Shown in pieces: positions 7,381 to 15,850 of a DNA stretch of 39,372 bases. A program made the position numbers and the translations under genes. How positions within the stretch are numbered: position 1 is the stretch's first letter; each line of letters starts with the position of its first letter. Location of the stretch: NCBI RefSeq assembly GCF_947495145.1, contig NZ_CANLXP010000029.1:1-39372 (forward strand), read 5' to 3'. This DNA is from an uncultured Arthrobacter sp. Its GTDB lineage: Bacteria; Actinomycetota; Actinomycetes; Actinomycetales; Micrococcaceae. The notes under the pieces were generated by a model, which saw only the letters and a list, made by a program, of their open reading frames with translations, was not told the origin of the DNA and did no database searches.

Positions 7381-8094
7381 ATGACAGATCCGGGTCCGGA
7401 GGGCGACTTCGCTTGGGACGGCTACAACTGGTCCGCGCGCTCGTGGAGCGGAGGTCCGCATTACAACGGCAGCTTCGCTCCAGCGAACGTAAGCGCGCCC
7501 GACGCCGACGGACGCGTAGTCCTCGCTCTTACCAACCCGACGGGAAAAGCACCCGTGGCAGCCGAGTTCCAGTCCACGCGTCGCGGCTTCGGCTATGGCA
7601 CATTCCGGGTGGTGGTCGAGCGGAACCTGCAGTCGCTCCAACCTGAGGTGGTGTGGGGAGGCATGTTCACCTATGACCCTGATGCCCTTCCAGGTCACAA
7701 CGAAATCGACGTCTGCGAGGCTTCCGCCTGGGGAGGTGGCGCCGGCCCGGGTAAACCGCAGCCGGTCAGGCAGGGCCACGGGTACTGGTTCGACGCAACC
7801 AAACCGGCAGGAGAGGGCAGCACCGTCGTGACTTTCAACTGCACCCCCGATCCGGTTCTCACGCACACACTGCTGTGGCAACCGGGCAGGCTGACGTACG
7901 AGACATTCGTCGGCGAAGGGGACTCCGGCCTGCTGCTCAAACGCACTGTCCTAGAAGGGGCGACGGTCCCGGTTCCCGCGCGGGAAGCTGTCCACTTCAA
8001 TCTATGGGTGACCGGCGGAGGCGGAAAGCCGGACCGTGTGCGGCCGGAGCAGGTCGCTGTCCGCGGCTTCTCATTCACACCATGGGTCGCATAA
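7381..8094 (+). CDS. GH16-like concanavalin-A-fold protein, no signal peptide
   Basis: The protein has 237 residues. 'HNEIDVCE' (about 107-113) fits the ExDxxE catalytic signature of glycoside hydrolase family 16, with Glu108 as nucleophile, Asp110 as helper and Glu113 as acid/base. The aromatic and beta-rich surroundings (FGYGTFRVVVE, VVWGGMFTYDP, HTLLWQPGRLTYETF, HFNLWV) fit a jelly-roll. Unlike typical GH16 laminarinases or agarases there is no secretion signal, and the domain is nearly the whole protein, so it would act in the cytoplasm or on imported oligosaccharides. There is no Shine-Dalgarno sequence; CATAAT at 7369-7374, six bases before the ATG, suggests a leaderless message. The substrate cannot be told from sequence. 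Confidence 0.7.
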   Translation: MTDPGPEGDFAWDGYNWSARSWSGGPHYNGSFAPANVSAPDADGRVVLALTNPTGKAPVAAEFQSTRRGFGYGTFRVVVERNLQSLQPEVVWGGMFTYDPDALPGHNEIDVCEASAWGGGAGPGKPQPVRQGHGYWFDATKPAGEGSTVVTFNCTPDPVLTHTLLWQPGRLTYETFVGEGDSGLLLKRTVLEGATVPVPAREAVHFNLWVTGGGGKPDRVRPEQVAVRGFSFTPWVA

Positions 8095-8134
8095 CTGAAC
8101 ACTCCAACGGTTGAGGCAGCCCCACGTCTATGAC

Positions 8135-8160
8135 CACCGTCGATGATCACCGTCGATGAT
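8135..8160. repeat. 13-bp perfect tandem repeat upstream of the histidine kinase
   Basis: The unit CACCGTCGATGAT occurs twice head-to-tail (8135-8147 and 8148-8160), followed by a partial CACCG. It lies 64 bp before the histidine-kinase start. It could be a binding site for the linked response regulator or a chance tandem duplication. Confidence 0.5.
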
Positions 8161-8223
8161 CACCGGCGACTCCACCCGTGGACCGATGCCGGCAGCATAC
8201 CGGGCGTCCTAGAGTTGGAAGCT

Positions 8224-9420
8224 ATGGATGCGCACCACCGGTTAGCCCGCTGGCTACGGGAGAACCACGGCACAGTCGACCTCGCTGTAGCGGGAGCGGC
8301 GTTTGTCTTTCTTGCCCTTCCGTATGTGTTCCTTGGCTCACTGGTCGAGTTCATCGTGTCGACGGCGCTGGTCATTCCCCTGGCATGGCGGCGCAGCCGC
8401 ACCGTCGGTGCCGCGTCGGCAGTGGCGGCGGTGTCCGTCGGCCAGCTCCTGATCAACCAGCCGCCGGTTCCAGCGCAACTCAGCGTCCTCGTCATGGTGT
8501 ACGCGTTGGCGGTCTATGCACCACGATGGGCGAGCATCGCCGGCGTCGGTGTGGCCGGCTTCGGGATGGTGGCCGGCGTGGCACAGTTCGGCCTGAACCA
8601 GTACCAGACCGGGGTTGCCGCTCTCCCCCTGTATGCGCTGTACATCTTCTTCGCCGTAGCCGTGGTGCTGCTGTGCTGGGCCTTCGGTGACCTTGCACGC
8701 AACCGTAGGCTCACTCTCCGGGCGCTTCAGGACCGTGCCCGCCGGCTTGAGATCGAACGCCAGCAGGAACGCGACCTCGCGGCCGCCGATGAGCGGAGCC
8801 ACATAGCCCGTGAAATGCACGACATCGTCGCCCATTCACTCTCGGTGATGATTGCCCAGGCCGACGGCGCGCGATACGCCAGTGCCGCGGACCCCGCCGT
8901 CGCCACCTCAACCCTTGCCACGATCGCTGAGACGGGCAGGGGTTCCCTGCGGGAGATGCGCCGGCTGCTCGGAGTGCTAAGGAACGATGACGACGCCCCC
9001 ACCCGCCCGCTGCCGGCACTTTCAGATGTGCCCGCCCTGGTCGAAACGGTGCGGCGCGCCGGAATTGACGTCACGCTGACGTACCTGGGCACACCTCGAC
9101 GGCCACTGCCCGCAGGCGCCGAACTCACGGTCTACCGGGTGGTGCAGGAGGCGCTGACCAATGTCCTGAAGCACGCAGGCCCCCGGGCGTCGGCCTCGGC
9201 TTCCCTCTCCTGGACGGGAAAGGGCCTCGAAGTGACCATCGACGACGACGGCCGCGGCGCCGCATCCGACCGCAGCTTCGACGGCAGCGACAGCAGCGCG
9301 GGGCAGGGCATTCGCGGCATGGCCGAGCGGCTGAAACTCTACGATGGAACTGTGCATGCCGGACCGCGCACCGGCGGCGGTTTCGAAGTCCATGCGCTGA
9401 TTCCCTACACAGAGGCCTGA
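8224..9420 (+). CDS. NarL-type two-component sensor histidine kinase
   Basis: It encodes 398 residues from ATG 8224; the reading frame is open further upstream, but this start places the first membrane helix normally. About five hydrophobic segments fill residues 15-160 with almost no extracellular loop, so the sensor is intramembrane. A HisKA_3 dimerisation box, 'HIAREMHDIVAHSLSVMIAQADG', carries the phospho-accepting His199, and an HATPase_c domain follows ('VVQEALTNVLKHAG', 'DDDGRGA', 'GQGIRGMAERL'). The response regulator gene begins directly after the stop codon. With the ABC ATPase and permease downstream this resembles LiaS/BceS-like envelope-stress modules of actinobacteria; the inducer is unknown. 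Confidence 0.92.
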   Translation: MDAHHRLARWLRENHGTVDLAVAGAAFVFLALPYVFLGSLVEFIVSTALVIPLAWRRSRTVGAASAVAAVSVGQLLINQPPVPAQLSVLVMVYALAVYAPRWASIAGVGVAGFGMVAGVAQFGLNQYQTGVAALPLYALYIFFAVAVVLLCWAFGDLARNRRLTLRALQDRARRLEIERQQERDLAAADERSHIAREMHDIVAHSLSVMIAQADGARYASAADPAVATSTLATIAETGRGSLREMRRLLGVLRNDDDAPTRPLPALSDVPALVETVRRAGIDVTLTYLGTPRRPLPAGAELTVYRVVQEALTNVLKHAGPRASASASLSWTGKGLEVTIDDDGRGAASDRSFDGSDSSAGQGIRGMAERLKLYDGTVHAGPRTGGGFEVHALIPYTEA

Positions 9421-10113
9421 ATGAGCATTCCGTCCACCACAGCAACTATCCGGGTGGCCCTGGTCGACGACCAGCAGCTGGTTCGCAGCGGGTTCTCGAT
9501 GCTGATCAACTCACAACCGGACCTCAACGTGGTGTGCCAGGCCGGCACCGGCACCGAGGCGGTGTCCGTACTTGCGGCCACGGAGGCCGACGTCGTGCTC
9601 ATGGATGTGCGCATGCCCGGCATGGACGGCATCGAGGCGACCCGCCGCATCCTCGCCGGCGCACCGGGAAGCGGTCCACGCATTATCGTGCTGACGACCT
9701 TCGATCTCGACGAATACGCGCTAGCGGCTATCCAGGCCGGCGCCAGCGGCTTCCTGTTGAAGGACGCGCCGCCGGAAGAACTGCTGGAGGCGGTGCGAAC
9801 GGTCCATCGCGGCGACGCAGTGATCGCGCCGTCCACCACCCGGAGGCTGCTGGAGCATGTCGCGCCGCTGCTTCGGGCACCCTCCATTGCGAATGAACGC
9901 GCGAAAACGCTCGTGGGAACCCTCACAGCCCGCGAGCGCGAAGTGTTTTCCCTCATCGCGCAGGGCAGATCCAACACAGAGATCGCCGCCGACCTGTTCC
10001 TCTCTGAAGCGACCGTGAAAACGCACGTCGGACACATCCTCGCCAAACTCGGCGCGAGGGACAGGGTGCAGGCGGTGGTGCTTGCTTACGAGGCCGGCGT
10101 CGTCCAGCCCTGA
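9421..10113 (+). CDS. NarL/LuxR-family response regulator
   Basis: This 230-residue protein is encoded immediately after its kinase. The receiver domain has the acidic pair 'VDDQQ', the phosphoacceptor Asp62 in 'VVLMDVRMPGMDG', and 'LTTFDLDEYALAAIQAGASGFLLKD' with the switch threonine and lysine. The LuxR-type helix-turn-helix is 'LTAREREVFSLIAQGRSNTEIAADLFLSEATVKTHV' split over residues 160-195. It is expected to activate the ABC transporter genes that follow after 112 bp. Confidence 0.95.
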   Translation: MSIPSTTATIRVALVDDQQLVRSGFSMLINSQPDLNVVCQAGTGTEAVSVLAATEADVVLMDVRMPGMDGIEATRRILAGAPGSGPRIIVLTTFDLDEYALAAIQAGASGFLLKDAPPEELLEAVRTVHRGDAVIAPSTTRRLLEHVAPLLRAPSIANERAKTLVGTLTAREREVFSLIAQGRSNTEIAADLFLSEATVKTHVGHILAKLGARDRVQAVVLAYEAGVVQP

Positions 10114-10225
10114 AGGTCCTCATCCTTCCCGGCAACTGGCCTCATACCGCGGTAGGAGAAGGAAGCAGCCAAGAACCACCCGCCGTCCGATCCGCGGCGC
10201 ACCGCCTGTCTTCTAGCGTTGAAGC

Positions 10226-10993
10226 ATGTCACCACATCTTTCAGGCACCACGACGCCGTCGTCCATTTTGTCAGCAGCCGTGGCTGCCGAATCCCTCAAC
10301 AAGTCCTACGGCCGCGACAACACCACCGTCCACGCGCTGCGCGATGTCACCGTCGGTTTTCCCGCCGGTCGCTTCACCGCCATCATGGGCCCCTCCGGCT
10401 CAGGGAAATCCACGCTGATGCACTGCCTTGCCGGTCTGGATACCGCCGATTCCGGTCGGATCATCCTGGGCGGGACGGACATCACCGGGTTGAACGACAC
10501 TGAGCTGACACGGTTACGCCGCGATCGTGTGGGTTTCGTTTTCCAGTCCTTCAACCTGATTCCCACCCTCACGGCGGAGCAGAACATCACCCTTCCGGTC
10601 GCGCTGGCGGGAGGCAAGGTGGACCACGAATGGCTGCAGCAGATCTGCACCATCCTCGGACTCACGGACCGGTTGAGCCACCGGCCGCATGAACTGTCCG
10701 GTGGACAGCAGCAGCGTGTGGCTGTGGCCCGCGCGCTGTTGACCCGGCCGGACGTCATTTTTGGCGATGAGCCGACCGGCAACCTCGACTCGCGTTCAGG
10801 CGCTGAGGTGCTGGCTCTCCTGAGGCGCAGCAGCCAGGAAATGGGCCAGACCATCATCATGGTCACGCACGATCCTGTCGCGGCATCCTACGCCGACCGG
10901 GTGATCCTGATGCAGGACGGCCGTCTGGTCGGAGAACTCGACCGAAGCACACCCGACGCGATCCTTGCCGCCCTTTCGCAGCTGGGAGCCTGA
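10226..10993 (+). CDS. MacB/LolD-type ABC transporter ATP-binding protein
   Basis: The protein has 255 residues. Walker A is 'GPSGSGKST', the Q-loop 'GFVFQSFNLIPTLTAEQNI', the signature 'LSGGQQQRVAVARAL', Walker B 'VIFGDEPTGNLDS' and the switch histidine 'VTHDP'. This is the MacB/LolD/BceA class, whose ATPases drive FtsX-type permeases rather than classic import pores. TAGCGT at 10214-10219 lies six bases before the ATG with no Shine-Dalgarno sequence, so a leaderless message is possible. The permease gene starts 2 bp after its stop. The linked two-component system suggests an export or antibiotic-sensing role; the substrate is unknown. Confidence 0.95.
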   Translation: MSPHLSGTTTPSSILSAAVAAESLNKSYGRDNTTVHALRDVTVGFPAGRFTAIMGPSGSGKSTLMHCLAGLDTADSGRIILGGTDITGLNDTELTRLRRDRVGFVFQSFNLIPTLTAEQNITLPVALAGGKVDHEWLQQICTILGLTDRLSHRPHELSGGQQQRVAVARALLTRPDVIFGDEPTGNLDSRSGAEVLALLRRSSQEMGQTIIMVTHDPVAASYADRVILMQDGRLVGELDRSTPDAILAALSQLGA

Positions 10994-10995
10994 CC

Positions 10996-13473
10996 ATGCT
11001 GACTGTTGCACTGTCCCAGGTTGTCAGGCACGCCCGCCGCTATATCGCCGTCGGCCTTGCCGTCATGCTCGGTGTCGGTTTTCTCGCCGCGACGTTGATG
11101 GTCGGTGAAACCACCAAAGCCACGCTGCAGAACAGCATCGGCGGCCAGTACGCCAAGGCCGATCTGGTGGTGTCCCCTGACGGTTCTCCTTTGCCGCCCG
11201 GAGCCCCCGCCGAGGTTGACTCGGTACCGGGGGTAGCCACCGTACACGCCGAGCGGCAGGGGTACTTCGTGCTCCAGCCCGGGGCAGCGGCCAACATGGC
11301 GAGCATCTCGGCGCTCGCGCCGCCTGCTCTGGAAGGCCTGGTCCTTCAGGAGGGCCAGCTACCGGGTTCCGAGGGTGAGGTAGTCGTCGACGCTGCATCG
11401 GCGGAACAGCTTGGCCTGGAGGTCGGTGACACGGTACGTGGCGCAGCACTCGGCGAAGGAACACTTGCCGAGAGCATCGCAGCGTCCGGCATTGAGCTGG
11501 TGATCACCGGTGTCAGCGAACCGTCCGCGCATCCATTCCTCTCCGGAACCATCCAGCTCCACGCCGTCGGCTCGCAGGTCACCGCACTCGCGCCCGATTC
11601 GTCGGCCGCGCAGCTGCAGCTTCTTCTTGCGGACGGAGTGGAGGCGGCAGAGGTCGGTGCCGCCGTCCAACAGGCCCTCGCAGACTCCGGCACGGACGTC
11701 AGCGTACTCACCGCCGAAGAACAGACGACCCATGATGTCGCCGCTCTGTCCGGCGGGCAGGACCAGCTGACGATAGTCCTGCTTGCGTTCGCCGTCGTCG
11801 CAGTGATCGTCACGGCACTGGTGATCGCAAACACCTTCTCGGTTCTCGTCGCCCAGCGCACTCGCGAACTCGCCCTGCTGCGCTGCATCGGAGCCGGGCG
11901 CAGGCAGATCCGGCGCTCGGTGCTGCTCGAAGCGGCGGTCGTCGGGACCGTATCCTCGGCGCTCGGGGTGCTGCTCGCCGCGGGCGTCATGTGGGTGCTG
12001 GTGTCGATTGCGCGCACCATTCCCGGCAGCGAATTCGCTACCCTGGCGGTGCCGGCGTCGGCTGTGCTGACCGGCATGGTTGTGGGAGTACTGATGACTA
12101 TTGCCGCCGCGCTGGTTCCGGGGCGGGCAGCCACCGCCGTCGCACCGCTTGCCGCTCTCCGTCCCGTCGACTACGCGGGCGTCACCACCCGCCGCGGTCG
12201 GATCCGGCTGGTCCTGGGCGTCCTGGCGGTGCTGGCGGGAAGCGCGTTGCTTGCGATCGGAGCTGTTCTTGGCAACCTGCTGCTGGCTCTGCCGGGCGGC
12301 GCACTGTCCTTCCTCGGCTTCCTGCTCTGCGCAGGCCTCTTTGTGCCGGCACTCGTCACGGGTATCGGCAGGCTGGCGTCCCCCCTCGGTGTACCAGGCC
12401 AGCTCGCCGCGGTGAACGCAGTGCGCAACCCCGCACGAACGACGGCGACGGCAACGGCGCTGCTGGTCGGCGTCACCCTGGTCAGCATGATGATGGCCGG
12501 AGCCCAGACCTCGCGCACAGCGTTTGACGACGCGCTGGCCCAGAACTATCCCGTGGATCTGGCCGTACAGCTTGAAGGCGCGGGGGATTCCGATGCAGTG
12601 GATACGCTGCTGGCGCTGGACGGCGTTGAAGCGGTGGTGCAACCCGCACCCGTTGCCCAGACCACGGAGGAGACCGGGGACCAGACGGTCTACAGTCTCT
12701 CAGCCGCCGATGCGGAAGCCGTGCTTCGGTCGGCAACCGCCTACCCACAGGACGGCGAGGTGGCGATGCCCGACGGCACCGGGATAACAGCGGTGGAAGT
12801 GACCGGTTCGTTCACTTCCCAGGTTCTTGCCGTGAAGGAATCCGAAAGCCGCACCATAGTTCCCCTAATAACGCCCGCCACTGCCGAAAGGCTCGGGCTG
12901 GCTGAAAATCCTGGAACCGGCGGAGTGCTCTGGCTGAAACTCGATGACTCCCTGGCTTCCGCGGAAATCATGCAGCTGCGCACGGACGTGGTGGACGCCC
13001 TGGAAGTGCCGGAATATCTTGTTTCGGGTGCGGCGCTGGAGCGGGCTACCTTCAACCAGATCATCGACGTCCTGCTGCTTGTCGTGACGGCGCTGCTGGC
13101 TGTCGCTGTGCTGATCGCGCTGATCGGCGTGGCCAACACCCTGTCCCTCTCGGTGCTCGAACGCACCCGCGAGTCTGCGCTGCTGAGGGCGCTCGGGCTG
13201 ACGAAGGGCCAGTTGCGAGGCATGCTTGCCATCGAAGCCGTGCTGATCGCCGGCGTAGCGGCGCTTATCGGGATCGTGCTCGGCATGCTCTACGGCTGGC
13301 TCGGCGCACAGGCTGCGCTGGGCACCGTGGCGGCTGTGACGCCGTCGTTCCCGTGGCTGCAGCTGGCGGCCGTTCTCATCGTCGCCACCGTTGCGGGGCT
13401 GGCAGCGTCGGTCATGCCGGCCCGCCGCGCGGCGCGTCTCTCCCCCGTGCAGGGATTGGCCGTGGACGGCTGA
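10996..13473 (+). CDS. FtsX-like ABC transporter permease with two FtsX domains
   Basis: This 825-residue membrane protein has a first helix at about 16-36, a large extracytoplasmic domain to about 255, then helices around 260-290, 310-340, 355-380 and 405-455. A second extracytoplasmic domain spans about 500-690, and the final helices lie near 695-725, 745-770 and 795-815. The two FtsX cores carry the usual basic loop ('VAQRTRELALLRCIGAGRRQIRR' split over 288-310, and 'LERTRESALLRALGLTKGQLRG'). It is encoded 2 bp after the ATPase gene and forms the transporter with it. Such pairs export or dislodge envelope-active molecules; nothing here defines the cargo. Confidence 0.93.
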   Translation: MLTVALSQVVRHARRYIAVGLAVMLGVGFLAATLMVGETTKATLQNSIGGQYAKADLVVSPDGSPLPPGAPAEVDSVPGVATVHAERQGYFVLQPGAAANMASISALAPPALEGLVLQEGQLPGSEGEVVVDAASAEQLGLEVGDTVRGAALGEGTLAESIAASGIELVITGVSEPSAHPFLSGTIQLHAVGSQVTALAPDSSAAQLQLLLADGVEAAEVGAAVQQALADSGTDVSVLTAEEQTTHDVAALSGGQDQLTIVLLAFAVVAVIVTALVIANTFSVLVAQRTRELALLRCIGAGRRQIRRSVLLEAAVVGTVSSALGVLLAAGVMWVLVSIARTIPGSEFATLAVPASAVLTGMVVGVLMTIAAALVPGRAATAVAPLAALRPVDYAGVTTRRGRIRLVLGVLAVLAGSALLAIGAVLGNLLLALPGGALSFLGFLLCAGLFVPALVTGIGRLASPLGVPGQLAAVNAVRNPARTTATATALLVGVTLVSMMMAGAQTSRTAFDDALAQNYPVDLAVQLEGAGDSDAVDTLLALDGVEAVVQPAPVAQTTEETGDQTVYSLSAADAEAVLRSATAYPQDGEVAMPDGTGITAVEVTGSFTSQVLAVKESESRTIVPLITPATAERLGLAENPGTGGVLWLKLDDSLASAEIMQLRTDVVDALEVPEYLVSGAALERATFNQIIDVLLLVVTALLAVAVLIALIGVANTLSLSVLERTRESALLRALGLTKGQLRGMLAIEAVLIAGVAALIGIVLGMLYGWLGAQAALGTVAAVTPSFPWLQLAAVLIVATVAGLAASVMPARRAARLSPVQGLAVDG

Positions 13474-13531
13474 CCTGCAAGGATTGCTTCATGGTCTGCA
13501 GCAGCGGGCCGTGAAGCAACCAGGAGGACCG

Positions 13532-14041
13532 GTGAAGAAACCCAACCGGGGAGAACGGGATTGGCTGTTTCGCTACCTCGAGGACCATCTCCTCGGGGCG
13601 ACGGGCGGAGTGCGCCTGTTCCAGGCGGCCGCGCAGACCTGGAAGGGTACGCCGTACGGGCGCACGCTGACACGCCTGCAGGACGAGATTTCGGGCGAAC
13701 GGGCTGAGCTCCTCTCGTCACTCAAGGCACAGGGCCACCGCCCGAACCCAGTCAAAATGGCCGCTGCGCACTTCAGCGCCGTCGTTGCCCGCGTTAATCC
13801 GCTCAACGCTCGCAAGACGGAGAAGGGGCCCGGCGCGCAACTGGAACTCGAAGCGTTACAGAGCCTCGTCCGCGGAAAGGAAGCACTCTGGGTGACGCTG
13901 CTTGCCCTACTCGACGGCGGCTGGTCCTTTCCCGGGTATAGCCATGAGCGGCTCAGCCAGCTTGCCGAGCGGGCACGCGGACAGCAGCAGGAAATCGCGG
14001 CCATCATGATCGCCACGGCGGCGGACCGTTTCCGCGCCTGA
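13532..14041 (+). CDS. Uncharacterised 169-residue helical protein
   Basis: It starts at GTG 13532 behind a strong AGGAGG (13522-13527); an upstream extension in the same frame overlaps the permease gene and is not favoured. The protein is soluble, helical and rich in Ala, Arg and Gln, without signal peptide, membrane helix or cysteines. Local features are the N-terminal 'NRGERDWLFRYLEDHLLGATGG', a central 'RLQDEISGERAELLSSLKAQG' and the C-terminal 'LSQLAERARGQQQEIAAIMIATAADRF' region. A four-helix bundle of ferritin-like or DUF892-like type is conceivable, but no metal-ligand pattern was seen. It lies 58 bp after the permease gene and may be cotranscribed with it. Function unknown. Confidence 0.75.
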   Translation: MKKPNRGERDWLFRYLEDHLLGATGGVRLFQAAAQTWKGTPYGRTLTRLQDEISGERAELLSSLKAQGHRPNPVKMAAAHFSAVVARVNPLNARKTEKGPGAQLELEALQSLVRGKEALWVTLLALLDGGWSFPGYSHERLSQLAERARGQQQEIAAIMIATAADRFRA

Positions 14042-14052
14042 CCCCGCGTTGA

Positions 14053-14105
14053 TTTGTCAGGACACGCCGTGAATAGCTTGGTCATACGGGGTGTGTCCTG
14101 ACAAA
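14053..14105. terminator. Large inverted repeat, probable bidirectional terminator
   Basis: TTTGTCAGGACAC (14053-14065) and GTGTCCTGACAAA (14093-14105) are perfect 13-bp complements with a 27-nt loop; CCGT and ACGG in the loop can extend the pairing. It lies between the converging 169-residue protein gene and metG, and its A/T ends give short T-runs in both directions. Confidence 0.75.
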
Positions 14106-14109
14106 TGAA

Positions 14110-15678
14110 CTACGCTTCGGCGGGCTCCTCGTACTTCGGGAAGATCGGCGCCGGTGCCGGCAGGGCGATCCCGGGAACCAGCGGAGTGGCGAGGGCACTG
14201 AACTGGCGGGCGGCGTCGTCGTTCCCGGTTCCCTGTCCCAGCGCCGTGAGCAGCTTCGCCGCGCCGTCAGGCATCACGGGCTGCACCAGGATCGACACGA
14301 TGCGCAGAATTTCCAGCGTGACGTAGAGGACCGTGTTCATGCGGTCGAGGTCCGTCTTCCGGAGGACCCAGGGCTGCTGCTCGGCGAAATACGCGTTGGT
14401 GTCGCCAAGCACAGCCCAGATCGCCTCGAGCGCACGGGACAGCTCCTGCTTGTCATACGCTGCGCGGCACGATTCCAGCAGGCTGTTTGCGGCGGCCAGG
14501 ATGCGCTGGTCGGCCTCGGATAACGACGACGGCGCGGGCACCAGTGAGTCGCAATTCTTCGCCACCATCGACAGCGAGCGCTGGGCGAGATTCCCCACAT
14601 TGTTCGCCAAATCCGAATTCATGCGGGTGACGATCGCCTCGTGGCTGTAGGAACCGTCAGCGCCGAAAGGCACCTCACGCAGCAGGAAGAAGCGGATCTG
14701 GTCACGGCCGTACTGCTCCATCCAGTCCTTCGGCGCGATGACGTTGCCGAGTGACTTGGACATTTTGACGCCCTTGTTGTGCAGGAAGCCGTGGATCATG
14801 ATGCGCCTGGGCAGCTCGATCCCGGCTGACATCAAAAACGCAGGCCAATAAATTGCATGGAAGCGGGAGATGTCTTTTCCGATCACATGTACATCCGCGG
14901 GCCAGTACTTCCGGAACGGTTCCGACTCGGTGTCCGGATACCCGACGCCCGTGAGGTAGTTGGTCAGCGCGTCCACCCACACGTACATCACATGTTCGGG
15001 GTTGCCCGGCACGGGCACGCCCCAGTCGAACGTGGTGCGGCTGATCGAAAGGTCTTCAAGACCACGTTTCACGAAGCTGATGACCTCGTTGAAGCGGGAC
15101 TGCGGTGCGCCGAACTCAGGCTGGTCCGCGTAAAGGGCGAGGAGCCGGTCCTGGTAGTTGGACAAACGGAAGAAGTAGCTCTCCTCCTCCGTCCAGATGA
15201 CCTCGGTGTCGGTCTCCTTCGAGTAGCGGACGCCGTCCTCGCGGACTTCTGTTTCTTCCTCGGTGTAGTAGGCCTCATCACGCACCGAGTACCAGCCGGC
15301 GTACTTATCGAGGTAGATGTCGCCGGCCGCTTCCATCCGGCGCCAGATGTCCTGCGAGGCGGCGTAGTGGTCCTCGTCAGTGGTGCGGATGAAGCGGTCA
15401 TAGCTGATGGCGAGGTCGGCGTGGGCGGCCTGGTAGACCGCTGCATTGCGGTCCACGAGCTCCTTGGGGGTGATCCCCTCTTTCTCGGCCGTCTGGGCGA
15501 TCTTCATGCCGTGCTCGTCGGTGCCTGTCAGGAACATGACGTCGTAGCCGTCCAGGCGCTTGAAACGCGCGATCGCGTCCGTGGCCACATACTCGTAGGC
15601 ATGCCCAATGTGCGGAACACCGTTGGGGTACGTGATGGCCGTGGTGATATAGAACGGGGATTTCTGCGCAGAACTCAC
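14110..15678 (-). CDS. metG: Methionyl-tRNA synthetase
   Basis: This 522-residue class I synthetase charges tRNA-Met. It has the HIGH motif (residues 23-26 in '[17 protein letters not shown]'), the 'FLTGTDEHG' motif and the KMSKS loop ('[12 protein letters not shown]'). The knuckle region ('[16 protein letters not shown]...') has no cysteine pairs, so it is the zinc-free form, as in mycobacteria. The C-terminal EMAP/tRNA-binding extension of some MetRS is absent. The start is GTG 15678 with only a weak ribosome site; initiation at the [12 protein letters not shown] sequence fits the family. Confidence 0.97.
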   Translation of the reverse strand: MSSAQKSPFYITTAITYPNGVPHIGHAYEYVATDAIARFKRLDGYDVMFLTGTDEHGMKIAQTAEKEGITPKELVDRNAAVYQAAHADLAISYDRFIRTTDEDHYAASQDIWRRMEAAGDIYLDKYAGWYSVRDEAYYTEEETEVREDGVRYSKETDTEVIWTEEESYFFRLSNYQDRLLALYADQPEFGAPQSRFNEVISFVKRGLEDLSISRTTFDWGVPVPGNPEHVMYVWVDALTNYLTGVGYPDTESEPFRKYWPADVHVIGKDISRFHAIYWPAFLMSAGIELPRRIMIHGFLHNKGVKMSKSLGNVIAPKDWMEQYGRDQIRFFLLREVPFGADGSYSHEAIVTRMNSDLANNVGNLAQRSLSMVAKNCDSLVPAPSSLSEADQRILAAANSLLESCRAAYDKQELSRALEAIWAVLGDTNAYFAEQQPWVLRKTDLDRMNTVLYVTLEILRIVSILVQPVMPDGAAKLLTALGQGTGNDDAARQFSALATPLVPGIALPAPAPIFPKYEEPAEA

Positions 15679-15753
15679 CCTAGAAAGTTACCCTGACCGC
15701 GCGGGCATTGTCGCTTCGTTGCGGGCTACTCCGGCCCATGTGCGCGGGAACAG

Positions 15754-15795
15754 CCCGAAACCCCGGCATCGGGGGCACGATACCGGGGTTTCGGG
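15754..15795. terminator. 13-bp perfect stem between metG and the SLH protein gene
   Basis: CCCGAAACCCCGG (15754-15766) and CCGGGGTTTCGGG (15783-15795) are exact complements with a 16-nt loop. It lies 55 bp downstream of the minus-strand SLH gene stop and insulates it from metG. GTCTTT follows on the plus strand; there is no T-tract on the minus strand. Confidence 0.7.
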
Positions 15796-15850
15796 GTCTT
15801 TCCTCAGGTAGGTCTATTCGGTTGTGGGTCTTTCGGGCCCCTGCGTCAGA

